A stretch of DNA of 64,000 nt, taken from NCBI GenBank assembly GCA_022592435.1, contig JABYQS010000011.1, positions 418,301 to 482,300 of the forward strand, in the 5' to 3' direction. Under the pieces are notes generated by a model. The model did not search any database, was not told the origin of the DNA, and was given only the letters and a program-made list of their open reading frames with translations. Made by a program: the position numbers and the translations under genes. Source of the stretch: Cerioporus squamosus (Eukaryota; Basidiomycota; Agaricomycetes; Polyporales; Polyporaceae). Below are positions 33,204 to 45,508 of this stretch, piece after piece. Every line of letters starts with the position of its first letter. Within the stretch, counting starts at the first letter, position 1.

Positions 33204-34240
33204 ATGCTCTCCGAACACGTACCTCAATTTGCGAAGGACCCAACGCTCTGGCTGGAGGACGGGAGTATCGTCATCATCGCGCAGACCACGGCTTTTTGCG
33301 TACACAGGTCCATTCTGGCGCGCCACTCGGAAGCCTTCAGCTCGTTGTTCACTCTTCCTCAGCCGGTAGACGGCGCGGAGACTTTCGAAGGCTATCCTGT
33401 AGTTCGAGTCCCAGACTCCTCAAACGACTTCCGGCACTTGCTCCTTGCCTTGTATGACGGATTGAGGTAGGACTCACTCAATGCCGTGGTATACCGATGC
33501 TCAACGCCTGTCATGACAGCTTCCTAGACCCCACGTCGGGGCCGACTTCGTTCAACGTTCTCGCGGCGCTCGTACGTCTCGGTCACAAGTACGACCTGCA
33601 ACGCGTCCTCTCAGCGGCCGTCTCTCGCTTGGAACTACTCTTCGCCGATTTCGAGGCATGGAAGAAGCACTCATGGCTGTCTCATCGAAACGTGCTGCTG
33701 AAGTCTACCTCCGAGGCTATCGAGGCGTACAACCTCTTCCGAATCTCCGGGCAGACGGTGATGCTACCCATGGCGCTCTACATGTGTTGTCACATCTCTG
33801 TCCCACACCTGCTGCAAGGTTGTGAACGCGCCGACGGAACACTGGAACAGCTCTCGCCTGACGATATCGGACTTTGTCTACTGGCGCGGAACACTCTGCT
33901 GGTGCGCAAGTCGCGATTGGTGTATGCATTCTGCAACGTCGAGCCACCGCAAGACTGTGCTAGTCTGGAACGCTGCCGAACGGCGGTGCAGCGTCTCCGG
34001 GATCTCATCCTCCAGGGCTGCGTGCCTGGTCTTGAGGCGGGACTGGCAGACTTCACGCCGCCTGGGCTCTTCCGAATGTTGCACGCGACCACGAAGGTTT
34101 TGGAAGGATGGCCCGAAGGTCTTTGCGCATCGTGCTCGGCGTTCCTCCATTCGCGGGCGATCGACTTGCCGAAGGCCATGTGGATGGACCTTCCGGAGTT
34201 GCTGGGAATGAAGGTAGATAAATGGCCGCCTTCTACATGA
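33204..34240 (+). CDS. BTB/POZ-domain protein (second paralogue)
   Basis: Two exons, 33204-33466 and 33520-34240, give 327 residues. The BTB domain (LWLEDGSIVIIAQTTAFCVH, RHSEAFSSLFTLPQP, PVVRVPDSSNDFRHLLLALYDG) aligns residue for residue with that of the gene at 19396-20444, and the phase-2 intron is at the same place after LR. The C-terminal half keeps the LVRLGHKYDLQRVL, AYNLFRISGQ, MALYMCCHISVPHLL and CASCSAFLH pattern of the paralogue, so the pair are duplicates separated by about 13 kb with housekeeping genes between. Target and binding partner are unknown. Confidence 0.85.
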
Positions 34241-35689
34241 TGTGGGTGCGTACACTATTACGGCGATGAATCAGAGGCAGTCTGACGTACTTTATCCAGT
34301 GATGTACTTGATCTCGAGTTTGCCAGGAGGTTAACCCCCCCCCCCCCCCCTACGATACATTCCTTCGTTCACTGGATACCTCCGCGTCACTTACCCCTCC
34401 AGAGCTACCCTCGATCTCCATGGTACATCCTTGTGCATTCACATCCTTGTATGACAACGCATGATGGTCCATGGTGAAGCTGGCATGTCCAGTCCATCTC
34501 CAAACGCGGGAGAGTTAGTTAGAGATCCAACTTGGTCCCGCGTACGCACGTTCTTAAAGCATCACCATATTACCTTGCTTGTCAAGGTTCTGTCCACCCC
34601 CACAATGAAGCCGATTTCATGCACCCGGTGCGCCCCGATAAATTTCACGAGATCATCCGAGCCTTGAGCGCTCACGTCTGCCCGCTTCAGCGCTTCAGCT
34701 TCCACTCGGCGAATTTGTCCAAGAACTGTCCACGGGCCACGGCAAATCTTCCATAACCTATTAACTATGTACGAGGTCGAGAGTCGAGACAGCAGAAAAT
34801 TGTGAGTGGAGACGCATGCTCTAGCCTCTAAGCGTGTTCGAAGTGGCCGAAGCTACTTGTCGCGATTGGGGCTTCGAAGTCCATTCGCTTTCAGCAAGCT
34901 GCAGGGAAACTTTCTGGGACCCCTCGAACGAGTCAAGCCGGAGAAGTTGTGCTAACCCGCTCAGGTGTGCTCGCCAGGTCACCCCGCCGGTGAGCGGGTC
35001 AGTACTCGTGCCATTCCAGGTCCGAACCGTTGACAGCCATGCTCTTGCGCATAATCCTGGACTGTTGACCTCTGATCGGTTCCTTCGTAGCATATAACAG
35101 GCCTCCTATCAGCTTTCGGACGACGTAGCGCATCCCGGTTGCGTTGATTGAATGTCAATATGAACTACTCTACTTATGTGCAACGCTCGCACTGGCACTC
35201 GCGTTTGACCACTTATATAATAGCTGTTTTTCTGAGCATATGAGCCTCATCCTCGCACATAGTGACCATCTCAAGCTGTCACCAGGAGCACCCTTCTACC
35301 GCATGATTGCCTGACAAGCAAGGTTGTAGCCGCCGCAGACGCGTCGGCGTTTCCCTCGTTAGGATATTTTGGCCGCGCTCACCGCATGTGTGTTTGCTGT
35401 GACAGCGCCCCCAGCGACGAGACTCCTTTCCAATCTGAGTGATCCAGCCAGGTCAGGGAGAAACCCGGCACATCGGACCGAACCGAGGAACGTGCGCACG
35501 TGATAGACGCGTTCCTCTCGGGCGCCAACGATTCCGAATGCTTGGCCCTTGGGCTTGTGGCTGGAATCCTCGCGAACTTGAAGCTTGAAGCTCGTTATCC
35601 TTCCTCTGTTTCCACCTATCAATCTCTCACTCGTTTCTTGCGTCTACAACAGCGACGAACCGGGACGTTGTCCAGGGAAGACTGCTGGC
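34241..35689. other. Intergenic region with a C16 tract, no gene seen
   Basis: About 1.45 kb between the second BTB gene and NTE1. A run of 16 C residues lies at 34335-34350. Short open frames around 34461-34756 and 35500-35690 lack recognisable content. The right part should hold the NTE1 promoter. Confidence 0.35.
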
Positions 35690-38600
35690 ATGGATCCGGC
35701 GCCGGAAGGAGGAGTGTCGGTGGACGACAGGCATCCGCTCATTCTGTTGCTCTCTGCGTTCTTCTGGGTCATATGTGCGTCCCGATCGTGCCCTACTCTC
35801 ATATGTCCGTAACATATAACCATCTTGCAGTATGGCTTCTCTCGTGGGTGAAGGCCTTGGCTGCCTTTGCTACCATCACTGTTCCCAGATTTATCTACGC
35901 CGTCCTATCCTACTCCATGACTCTGACGGTAAGTTTCCTCGTCCCTCGTTTCGTCATCGCACGTTCTGAAGATCCCTTGGAATCACACCACAGCTCAACT
36001 TTTGGTCATTTGCACTGCTGTTCTTGGCTGCTGCTGTCGCGCTCAACTACTGGATCCGCTTTCGTTACCTCAACAAGTACACGCAATTGAAGGAACCTCC
36101 CTTAGTCAAAGCAGACGCGCAAGAGCTCCATCCCGACGTCAACACTCCCGAGCAACCTGCCAACTTCCATAACTATCTGGACGAGTTCTTGCAAGCGGTG
36201 CGGGTGTTTGGGTTCTTGGAGAAGCCGGTACGTATGACGAGCCTAGTCTGCAGTGTGCACGTCTCTTATGTTCGGCCGCAGGTCTTTCACGAGCTAGCAA
36301 GACATCTCCAAACCAGGAGGCTGCTTGCGGGCGATACCTTATCCCTCGACCAAGACAAGAGCTTCTACTGCGTCATTGATGGCAATGTACAAGTATATGC
36401 ACAGACTGGGCAGCCTACTCCCCACGGCCGAAGTGGCGCCTGGGATGAAGAAGACATGAATGGCTACCAACTCCTCAACCAAGTTGGCGCCGGAGGGACT
36501 TTATCGAGCCTGTTCACGATCCTGAGCCTTTTCACAGAGAACGTCAAGATGAGCTGGCAAGATGGTGACAGACCGGATGAGCATCTGGACACTCACATTG
36601 CGTCACCGACGGGACGCGTACCCGTACGGACTCGGGCGCATCGTTCCAACTCTGACGTCTCGCAATTGGATCTTACTGCAATCCCGTCCACCCCGGGTCG
36701 TCGCTCACGCGCCGCATCTGTATCTTCTTCGGGTTCCACGGTACATGCTGTCGATGCCACTTCTCCTCGATCACCTCGGGGACGATCTACGTCCCAGGAC
36801 TCTCGCTACACAAGAACGCCTTCAAGAGGGTTTCCTTCCTCTTCCCGCGTTCCGGCAAGTGCTTCCACCACTACTGAGACTCAAAGTCATTACGGCGTCG
36901 TTGCTCGGGCTGCGGAGGATAGCACGTTAGCAGTGATACCAGCCGAGGCATTCCAGCGGTTGACAAAGAAATTCCCGAAGGCAGCAGCTCACATCGTACA
37001 AGGTCAGGTTTACTCTGACTGACGCTGCAGAATTGTTCAGACTCACCTTACTTGCTAATATTGCAGTTATACTCACGCGCTTCTCTCGCGTCACGTTCAA
37101 CGCCGCACACAACTACCTTGGGCTAACGACGGAAGTCCTTCGGACTGAGAAGGCCATCAACGATATCGCCTGCCATCCACTCCCCCAGTCATTCTACCAG
37201 GGAGGTATCAAGCAGCTGCGCCAGCGTTTCGATGGTGTCTCAATCTCGAGCGACTCGGACACCGAGAGCGACTACTTCACCTTTAGCTCCACCTCGAGCA
37301 AGTCGTCGTTCCTGCAGAACATCAGAAAGCCCAACTCACAGACAGCTTCGACCTCGACCGGAGCTAGCCTGAACGCTAAGTACTCCCCTGTGACCCCCTT
37401 GAAGGCCCACGGCTCCCGCCACTTCGTTCAGGCCGGCGATTTGCTCACATCTACTGGCAACTTCAACGAGAGCCCGAAGGCACTCGCACGCACCGTCAGC
37501 ACTAGCACCTTTGCCCTACCCACTCCTCGCCCCGATGCGCTCGAACTTCCCACGCAACGGCTGACGACGGACGAATTCGACCTCAAGGAAGAGGTCATGT
37601 CGTGCATCGCCAAGTCGATCGGCCTCATCCAGCCGCCCATTAGCGGGGGAGATTCTGTTGAGGCGTCGCCTGCGTTCCCTCCCAGCGAGGGTGGTAGCTC
37701 CCGGCCAGGAATGTTCAAGTCGTCTTTCGGGTCTCTAAGCCTACTTGAGATTGGGGTGGATGATGCGAGCAGCAGCCGGACGGAGAGTTCATCGTCGCTA
37801 TGGACTGACGGATATATGAGCAACCTGGACAATGAGGTCGAAATCCTGTTCTTCCCCGCAGGATCTATCTTGGCGAAGGCCGGGGAAAGAAACACCGGTA
37901 ATGTCATTTTGGTCCTTGCACGCCTGGGGCTTAATGCTGATGATACATCTAGGTCTTTTCTATGTCATTGATGGCTTCTTGGACATGATTCTTCCCGCAG
38001 AGAACGCCTCGAGCGACAAGGAGAAGGGAGGGACCCAGGCTAAGGGTGAGCGACCTAAGACGACTCGACAGAGACCCGAACCCGATCTCTCTTGGTCGCG
38101 CTCCGAGTCCACTTTCACCGCTGGATCCCGTAACTCCCACGCTGGAGGCGCGAGCAAGGGCAAGAGCACCAAGGACAATTCGCAGAAGCCGCTGTTCACT
38201 GTGAAGCCGGGAGGGATTGCTGGCTACCTGTGTGAGTGATCCGTTGACGAATGCGAGGTCATGTTAGACTGACGCACCGCAGCTTCGCTTTGCCAGACGG
38301 CGTCGTATGTAGACATTGTGGCAAAGACGGACGCGTACGTAGGTTTCTTGCCATCACCTGCACTGGAACGACTACTCGAGCGGCGACCGATCGTTCTCCT
38401 CACCCTTGCGAAGCGGTTGATCTCCCTTCTCTCTCCTCTCGGTAAGGTGTTTGTCGCTATGCAAGCATCGCTTCGCCTGACGTTATGGATAGTTCTCCAC
38501 ATTGATGGCTCTCTGGACTGGGTACAAGTGAACGCTGGTCAGGTGCTCTGGCGCCCTGAGGATGAGAGCGACAGCTTTTACATCGTAATCAACGGACGTC

Positions 38601-41291
38601 TGCGCGCAATCACGGAGAAGGATAACGGCGCAATCACCATCACTGCTGAGTACGGTCAAGGCGACACTGTTGGAGAGTTGGACGTTATCACAAGCTCGCC
38701 GCGGAGGAACACGCTGCACGCTATTCGTGACACGGAGCTCATCCGCATGCCGCAGACGTTGTTTAACGCCATCTCTTCTCGGTGCGTGCACTCTTGACCC
38801 GACGTTAGTGGGCAAAACACTGACTCGACGATCTAGGAACCCACGTACGACAGCTCAGTGCGTAATTATCGACATGTGCCGTGAGTCGCATTCTCCTGAC
38901 TTCTGATCTAGGTTACTCCGTATGATTGCCTCGCGCGTGCGGACGGAACTCGACTCCTCTCATAAGCCCTTGGCGGCGGAACGCGCGCGTGGTAATATCA
39001 ACCTCAAGAACGTCGCTGTGCTCCCGGTGTCCCGCAGTATCCCAATCGACGCGTTCTCAAGAAAGCTACATGCTGCGCTCGAGGGTATAGGCGCGCCAAC
39101 GGCTTACCTCAACCAAGCCTCAGTATCCGACCATCTGGGACGGCATGCATTCACGCGGATGGGTAAGCTGAAAGCCGCCGGGTGGTTGGCTGAGCAGGAG
39201 CAGAAGTATCGGATCGTGCTGTATATCGCCGACTCCGCGGTCAGCAGTTCGTGGACGCAGACATGCATACGACAGGTGCGCTAGCAACGTCTACGCCGCT
39301 GGCGGCAAACATGCTCACTGACTTGCAGGCGGATTGTGTCATGGTCGTGGGCATGGGAGACGACCCTAGCATCGGAGAATACGAGCGACTACTCTTGTCC
39401 CTGAAGACTACGGCAAGGAAGGAACTCGTCCTACTCCATTCCGATCGCTCGGTGGTCCCAGGCTCTACAAGAGAGTGGCTCAAGGTGTGGATATAGGTAT
39501 CTTCTCGTGCTGTGGTGGCTCATGCTCCTGCAGCACCGTCCATGGGTACATCAACATATCCACGTCGAACTGCCTGTAAGTCATAATTTTACATCGTGAT
39601 CTCCGTCGCTCATCATGGATCAGGGTCTCAATCCGTCAGCTGCAAGAGCCTCTACAACACATCAGGATCCTGCTGCCGTAGTCGCGCTGAAGAAGATGAA
39701 GGATCGTGTGCAAAGCGAGATCCAGCGGTATCGCGGAACACGGTCCGACCCGCGCCCACAACGGCCCCCACACATGAGCGATTTCGCCAGGTTAGCGCGG
39801 AGAATATGTGGGAAGTCGGTTGGTGTTGTCCTCGGAGGGGGTGGTGCCCGGGGTATCTCCCACTTGGTGCGTCAGGCGTCAGTCCAGTGCTACGTGGCAT
39901 ATGGATGTTCACCTCGTTGCAGGGTGTCCTCCGTGCCCTTGAGGAGTACGGCATACCTGTGGACCACATTGGAGGTTAGCTTAGTTGCGCAGTCGCGGGC
40001 GCCGACAAGTGCTCACATGAGGATGTAGGTACTAGCATCGGCTCCTTCATCGGCGGCTTGTATGCCCGGGAAGGCGACATCATCTCCAGCTCCGGAAGAG
40101 CGAAGCAGTTTAGCGCAAGAATGGGCAACATCTGGCGTATGCTTTCCGATGTCACCTATCCTCTCGTTGCATATACTACGGTAGGCATTCCATCCATGTG
40201 ACATAGCTTCTTGCGTCGGACTCACAGTGCTGCTGCAGGGTCACGAGTTCAACCGCTCAATATACAAGGTTTGCCCACGCCTAGATCTCCAAGAACTCAT
40301 CCTGACTTGCCTTCTGTTCTAGGCGTTCTACGACCTACACATCGAGGACATGTGGCTACCCTTTTTCTGCAACTCGACCAACCTGAATCCTTCTCAGATG
40401 GAGATACATGAGACTGGATATGCATGGAGGTTTATCCGTGAGTTTGCGCATGACGTCTGTCATAACGTCAGTGGCTCACCATACAACCTTAGGTGCGTCA
40501 ATGACACTCGTGGGCTTGGTACCACCTCTGTGCGACAACGGCAACATGCTTGTGGATGGCGGATATGGTGAGTCTGCATTACCGCACTCCTCCTCGCCTG
40601 TCTCTCATGCAGCCACTGCTCAGTCGACAACCTTCCTGTAAGTTCCGGAACAAACCACTCATCTTCGTCAGCGCTAATATCACTAGGTATCCACGATGTT
40701 GTCCATGGGTGCCAGTGCCGTCATCGCTTCCGACGTCGGTTCGGTAAGTAACATAAGCCATGTTGCGGTATAGTTCTGGGTTCTCACTGCGGTGCCGCAG
40801 ATCGATGACAACTCCCCTCGCAACTTCGGCGACTCCGTTTCGGGAGTGTGGTTGTTCATCAATCGTTGGAACCCTTTCTCCAATGCTCGCAACATTCCCG
40901 CTATCACAGAACTGCAGCAGCGTCTGGCTTAGTAAGTTCCTCCTCACCTCGCGCGATGCGCAGAGTTCTGACTTAGCTGCAGCGTCTCCAGTGTTAAGAC
41001 CCTCGAGGAAGCGAAGGTCATGAAGGGATGTTTGTACATGCAGATGCCCGTACAAGAGGTATGCGCAGTCGTTCTGGGAGCGGTAGCGCCTGGCTGACCT
41101 CCCATGTGTAGTATGGCACTCTCCAGTTCGGCAAGTTCGAGGAGATTCAGAAGAAAGGCTACCACGCAGCCATGGATTTCCTCGCGAAGTTCGAGGCAGA
41201 TGGACTGCTGCCATCCCCGTTCATCGGGGAGGCGAGCAACCCAGCCCCGAGTCGGACAAGGGGCAGGAGTGCTCGCCGCAATTCGATTTGA
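35690..41291 (+). CDS. NTE1: Lysophospholipase NTE1 (patatin-like, neuropathy target esterase homologue)
   Basis: Twenty-three exons give 1467 residues in one frame: 35690-35774, 35831-35928, 35994-36227, 36282-37002, 37067-37897, 37953-38231, 38283-38441, 38493-38781, 38837-38857, 38912-39275, 39329-39484, 39534-39575, 39624-39866, 39923-39974, 40029-40180, 40239-40268, 40323-40437, 40493-40567, 40624-40637, 40687-40743, 40801-40931, 40983-41058, 41112-41291. The enzyme deacylates phosphatidylcholine at the ER. Three hydrophobic segments lie in the first 125 residues. Cyclic-nucleotide-binding-like domains follow ([44 protein letters not shown]), split by Ser-rich linkers. The patatin domain has an oxyanion hole [10 protein letters not shown], nucleophile GTSIG split across exons 14/15, and catalytic Asp in DGGYVDNLP. 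Exons 9, 12, 16 and 19 are only 21, 42, 30 and 14 nt. Confidence 0.94.
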
Positions 41292-41926
41292 TTGCTCGGA
41301 TGTATTCTGGCTCTTGCTTACTAGTGAGTATCCTCAGTGACTTTGCCGTGCTGCCGTACTGAGCTCAGGCTAGGAAGTGTAGCCTAGTTGTTTCGTCTGA
41401 TACCACGGACATATTGCCTACGACTGCCATCTATAACTTGCCCATATTCGCCCAAACGCCGGAGGTCGCGCCGATGCTATCAAGGCGGCGGCCTGTATGA
41501 TCTTCGAATGCCGGGTTCAGTAGGCCTTCTTACCTGCAACTCATGTGGTACTTCTCAGAAAGTGTCTCGGTGGACAGGTAGGTCTGCTGCGGCGTTTTCT
41601 CCGCTTCCGAAACTTCGAAGAGACTTTCACGACATAAGGTTAGCACGCTCTGGGGTGGTACTAAGCTGACGGATGGCGATCAGTGCCCTGCAGCGGTTCC
41701 ACTGTATGGATTCCGGCGAACCCTTCCAGCCAAGGAGGAAAGTGTCCGCCACCACCTTTAGAGCTGCGGTAGTGGATTACGTTTCAAGCGTGACTGCGAG
41801 GAGGCCATATAGACTCTCGACGCGAGGTCCTGAAAGCCTCATCTCGCTGTAACCTCCTTCTTCCTCTGATACTCCTCGAATGATTGTCGGCATGCTTCCC
41901 TCTTTCATGGACCGTCACCCACACAG
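41292..41926. other. Intergenic, no confident gene
   Basis: Between NTE1 and the dsRNA-binding-like gene. A 49-codon frame from ATG 41706 to TAA 41852 could be part of a first exon of that gene, but no splice joins it in phase. Nothing else was recognised. Confidence 0.3.
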
Positions 41927-42265
41927 ACCTTCAGTGAGCCCACCAGCAATCTGTGGGGATACCTGGCCCAACTCAACGAGTGGGCCGGCGGCAAGTTGCA
42001 ATGGGCTATAGGGCGGTGCGGTGGCAAGGACCACATGCCCGAATTTGAAGCAATCCCGATCTGTAAGCATCTTCCACTCCTGCGATGCACGGCGAAGTAA
42101 TCTTCCGTCCAGACGATGGCGAGAGACTCGAGATATTTCGGGGCGTAGGGGCAACTAAGAAGGCCGCCAAGGAGCAGGCCGCCAGGCAGATGGCCCTCAG
42201 CGGGCATTGCGTAAGTGCCAGAAGTATCCCTTATGAGTTCGACCGCTCTGACCTATTGGCAGTGA
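41927..42265 (+). CDS. Small dsRNA-binding-motif-like protein, 5' end unresolved
   Basis: Exon 41927-42062 is preceded by an acceptor (CACACAG) and is followed after a 50-nt intron by 42113-42209. A further intron (GTAAGT...TTGGCAG) leaves only TGA at 42263-42265. The joined frame reads like one dsRNA-binding motif: LWGYLAQLNEWAGGKLQWAI as helix 1 and start of the sheet, FEAIPIYDGERLEIFRG as beta strands, and VGATKKAAKEQAARQMAL as the RNA-contacting helix 2 with its KKxAKExAA signature. Reading through the last intron would instead end at 42309. I cannot find the initiating exon, because the upstream ATGs at 41706, 41880 and 41892 are in other phases. It may be a short single-domain protein of a type frequent in Agaricomycetes, or a fragment. 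Confidence 0.5.
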
Positions 42266-42309
42266 TCGGTGCATTGGAGGGCCCCGTCGTGAGTGCTCAC
42301 CTTTGGTGA

Positions 42310-42769
42310 CCGGAGTACAAGCAACTGATAACCAAGTATCTGAAGTTCCACGTCTTTCGCTGTCGTACATCTCAACCCTCCATCCTCTTGATTTCTGCAA
42401 TTGTGACTTCTGATACACCGATCTGCCTGTCCCAACTTTTCTGCCGTGTATATCTGTAATAATTCTGTGAATATCAGTGTATCATCAACTTCTCAGCATC
42501 ACCACATCTCAGATGACTACCCACTCACAGCAGTACAAAACTCTGCTCGCGCTTGCAAGCTTCAGTACTTCTGAGTAAGTACTGAGTACGCGACGCGCGA
42601 CGCGTGCATCACATGCGCGCGCTAAAGCATGCGCTGAACGCGTCGGGATCTTCCCCTCGCTTCGCAGTGACGGCCACGAACCTGATTCCTTGCCATTCGC
42701 CACTACTGTGACTGCATGCCTTAGAGCTATCCCATCTGCGCTTTACGCTGTACAAACAAGACTGGTCTC
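42310..42769. other. Promoter-side spacer of VPS33, no gene seen
   Basis: About 460 bp before VPS33, with GCGCGC-rich alternating purine/pyrimidine sequence around 42590-42625. An ATG at 42514 followed by a good GTAAGT donor is discussed among the rejected items. Confidence 0.3.
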
Positions 42770-45508
42770 ATGGCTGCTGCGTCGGCTCCTCCGTCTGAAG
42801 CTGCTGCCTCAAAGTCGGATACCGGAGGCGAGGGTTTGCTGGATGTATCTTTGCTGAGGGAGCTCGCGCGCAAGGGTCTCATAGATGCATTGAACTCGGT
42901 ACGTATAGTTTAGCTCTGCCGCCGTCACTGGTGGAACGACGTTAGTATCTAGGTGAACGGTGCCAAGACTCTCGTGCTGGACCCAACCCTCGCAGGACCC
43001 CTCGGTCTGGTGACGGAAGTTGCTCTCCTGAAGGTTCGTACGAGACAATCTTCCATATATTGATTTGTGTCCTCAAGTGTTTGCGACCCCAGCACCATGG
43101 CGTTGACAAGATGTTCTGGCTCGAGCCTGGCCCTCTCTCTGCTACGTCCACTAACATCGTCTACTTGTGTCGGCCACTGATCAAGTGGGTCAAGATTGTA
43201 GCAGGTTAGGCACGTCTCTTCCGTATGGCGCGTGTCTTGTTCTCACGTATTGGAAGACCAGATCAAACGGCACGCCAGAGAGTCTCAGAAACATACATAT
43301 ACCCTGCTCCTGGTCCCCCGCACGTCCACCCTGGTCACTCGTATCCTCGAGGAGGAGGGCGTACTCGGTGACGTCACCGTGTCCTCCTACAACCTCCAAT
43401 TCATCCCCCTTGCGGAGGACGTGATCTCCTTGGAGAATGATAACGCTTTCAAGGAAATCTGGGTGGTGAGTACGTGGTCATGCGGGTTCACTTCGCTAGA
43501 GATCCTCACGTCCGGTTAGGATGGCGACGAGACCGTCGTGTATGACTCAATGCAAGCTCTCCTCACGCTGGAGAAGCTGCATGGCTTATTCCCTCGCATA
43601 GTTGGGAAAGGTGACTACGCTGCGGTATGTATTCAGTCCTTGCCGATCTCGCTCCGACTGAGACCAAATGCAGCGTCTCGCACATCTTCTGACTCGAAAC
43701 ACTCCTCAAGCTACGTCGAATGCACCTTCCGACAACCACCTCAATGCTCCGTCAGAGACGATTGACTCACTCATTGTGTTGGACCGACGGGTGGACATGA
43801 TATCCCCTCTCCTGACCCAGCTCACATACGAAGGCCTCATTGACGAGTTGATTGGGGTCAAGAATTGTAAAGAGACACCTTCCTCGAGCCAACTATATAC
43901 TGATGAACATACATAGCGCATGTGGAGCTGCCCGTCTCCCTACTCTCGCCCCCCTCCACCACTAACCAGGCAGACGGATCTGCGAGCGCGGGCCCCGCAT
44001 CATCCTCCACGGCTCCAACGACTTCGTTAGCGAAGGAGAAGAAGCGGAAACACCATCTCACGACGGCGACCGATCCCCTGCTGTCCGAGCTGCAGGACCT
44101 CAACTTTTCGGCTGTGGGCAAGAAGCTGAACCAAGTCGCGCGGAGGCTCGACGAAGACTACAAGGTTTGGCAATTATCGCAAATCCAGAACGTGTGCCTG
44201 ACTTCTTGATGAGCTGAGACACCAGGCCCACACGGTGGCACAACTGCGCGACTTCGTGGGGAAGCTCGGTGGACTCCAGAACGAGCACCAATCCCTCCGG
44301 CTGCGTAGGTGACCGGAAGCTGTAGCAGCCGTGACTTGACTCATCGTGTTGTGTCAGACACTGGCTTGTCTGAGATGCTGGTACCGTTGACAAGAACCGA
44401 AGAGTTCAACAAGTCCCTGGAGATCCAACAAAGTATGTGACGATACGTGCAGCACAGAATCATGACTAACGCACTCACTGGTAGATTTGCTGGCTCTGTA
44501 CGACACCAGCTTGCAAATAACTGCAATTGAAGACATGATCGCGCAAGGTGCCGATATGCGAGTTGTGGTGCGACTGCTTTGTCTAGCGAGCGTCTTGCTC
44601 GGCGGCGTGAAGGCAAAGTCGCTTGAGAATATCAAGCGCGAGATCTTGCAGGTAACGGCTGCCTGGCCCATACTATTTCCCATCCCTTCTGACTTTTTAT
44701 GCAGACCTATGGCTACAACTACCTTCCCCTCCTCCTATCGCTCTCCTCCCCACCACTTTCCGTCCTGATTCCAAATCCTCTCCCACCGAACACACCGCCA
44801 TCTGTGGCCGAGTCTAAGTACCCCTACGCTAACTTGCGGAAGCAGCTGCGACTGCTGATCGAGGATCCGGACCCCCTGGAAGAGCTCGAGAACGACATCA
44901 GCTACGTATATTCCGGCTATGCACCCCTCAGTGTACGGCTGGTGCAGTGCGTCGCGCAGAAAGGTGGTGTGCTCAGCAACCCGGCTGCGGAGAGGGAGAA
45001 GAAAGGGGTCGATGGTGATAGCTCGAGGAAAGGCTCGGCTAGCACGCTAGTACAAGCCCACCCAATAGTAGGTTGGAAGGGCTTTGAGGACGTCGTCGCG
45101 TCAATACCGGGCGAGACCGTCGACATTGTCCAGCGGGTGCCAGGGACGCAGGATGGATCCGCATTACCGTCAGTCGCGACCTTGAGTAAGTCCGCTTTTT
45201 ACTTCCTTCCCCGGTCTCCGTTGACGCAATGTCATACAGTGCTTGCAAGAGAACGTCCGACAACGACCGTGGTATTTTTCTTGGGCGGCTGTACCTACAC
45301 GGAGATTGCTGCGCTGCGCTGGGTGGGTCGGCAGAACAAAGGTTAGCGAGCCGCTTTGTTTGTTATTCGGACCACCCCTTCTGACCTCTGCGATGCTCCA
45401 CCAGGCCGCAAATTTTTGATAGCAACGACGGGAATCATAAACGGTAGCAGCATGATAGACAGCATTGTGGGGACGGCCAGCGCGACGTCGAAGGAAGTGG
45501 GCCTCTAG
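42770..45508 (+). CDS. VPS33: Vacuolar protein sorting protein VPS33 (Sec1/Munc18 family)
   Basis: Thirteen exons, 42770-42898, 42953-43033, 43093-43204, 43257-43465, 43520-43624, 43674-43866, 43917-44164, 44226-44304, 44358-44432, 44485-44651, 44705-45185, 45240-45341 and 45405-45508, give 694 residues. VPS33 is the Sec1/Munc18 subunit of the HOPS and CORVET tethers, chaperoning SNARE assembly at endosome and vacuole. Supporting sequence: [23 protein letters not shown] and [10 protein letters not shown] (domain 1), [47 protein letters not shown] (the SM-protein signature), and a C-terminal [22 protein letters not shown] typical of VPS33 rather than Sec1 or Vps45. It ends with [15 protein letters not shown]. 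The length fits the family. Every junction is in frame. Confidence 0.94.

Noticed and set aside
42514..42769. A possible small gene starting at ATG 42514 with a GTAAGT donor and a CTTCGCAG acceptor near 42668
   Set aside because: The spliced frame runs into the VPS33 coding region in another phase and resembles nothing known; more likely VPS33 leader sequence.
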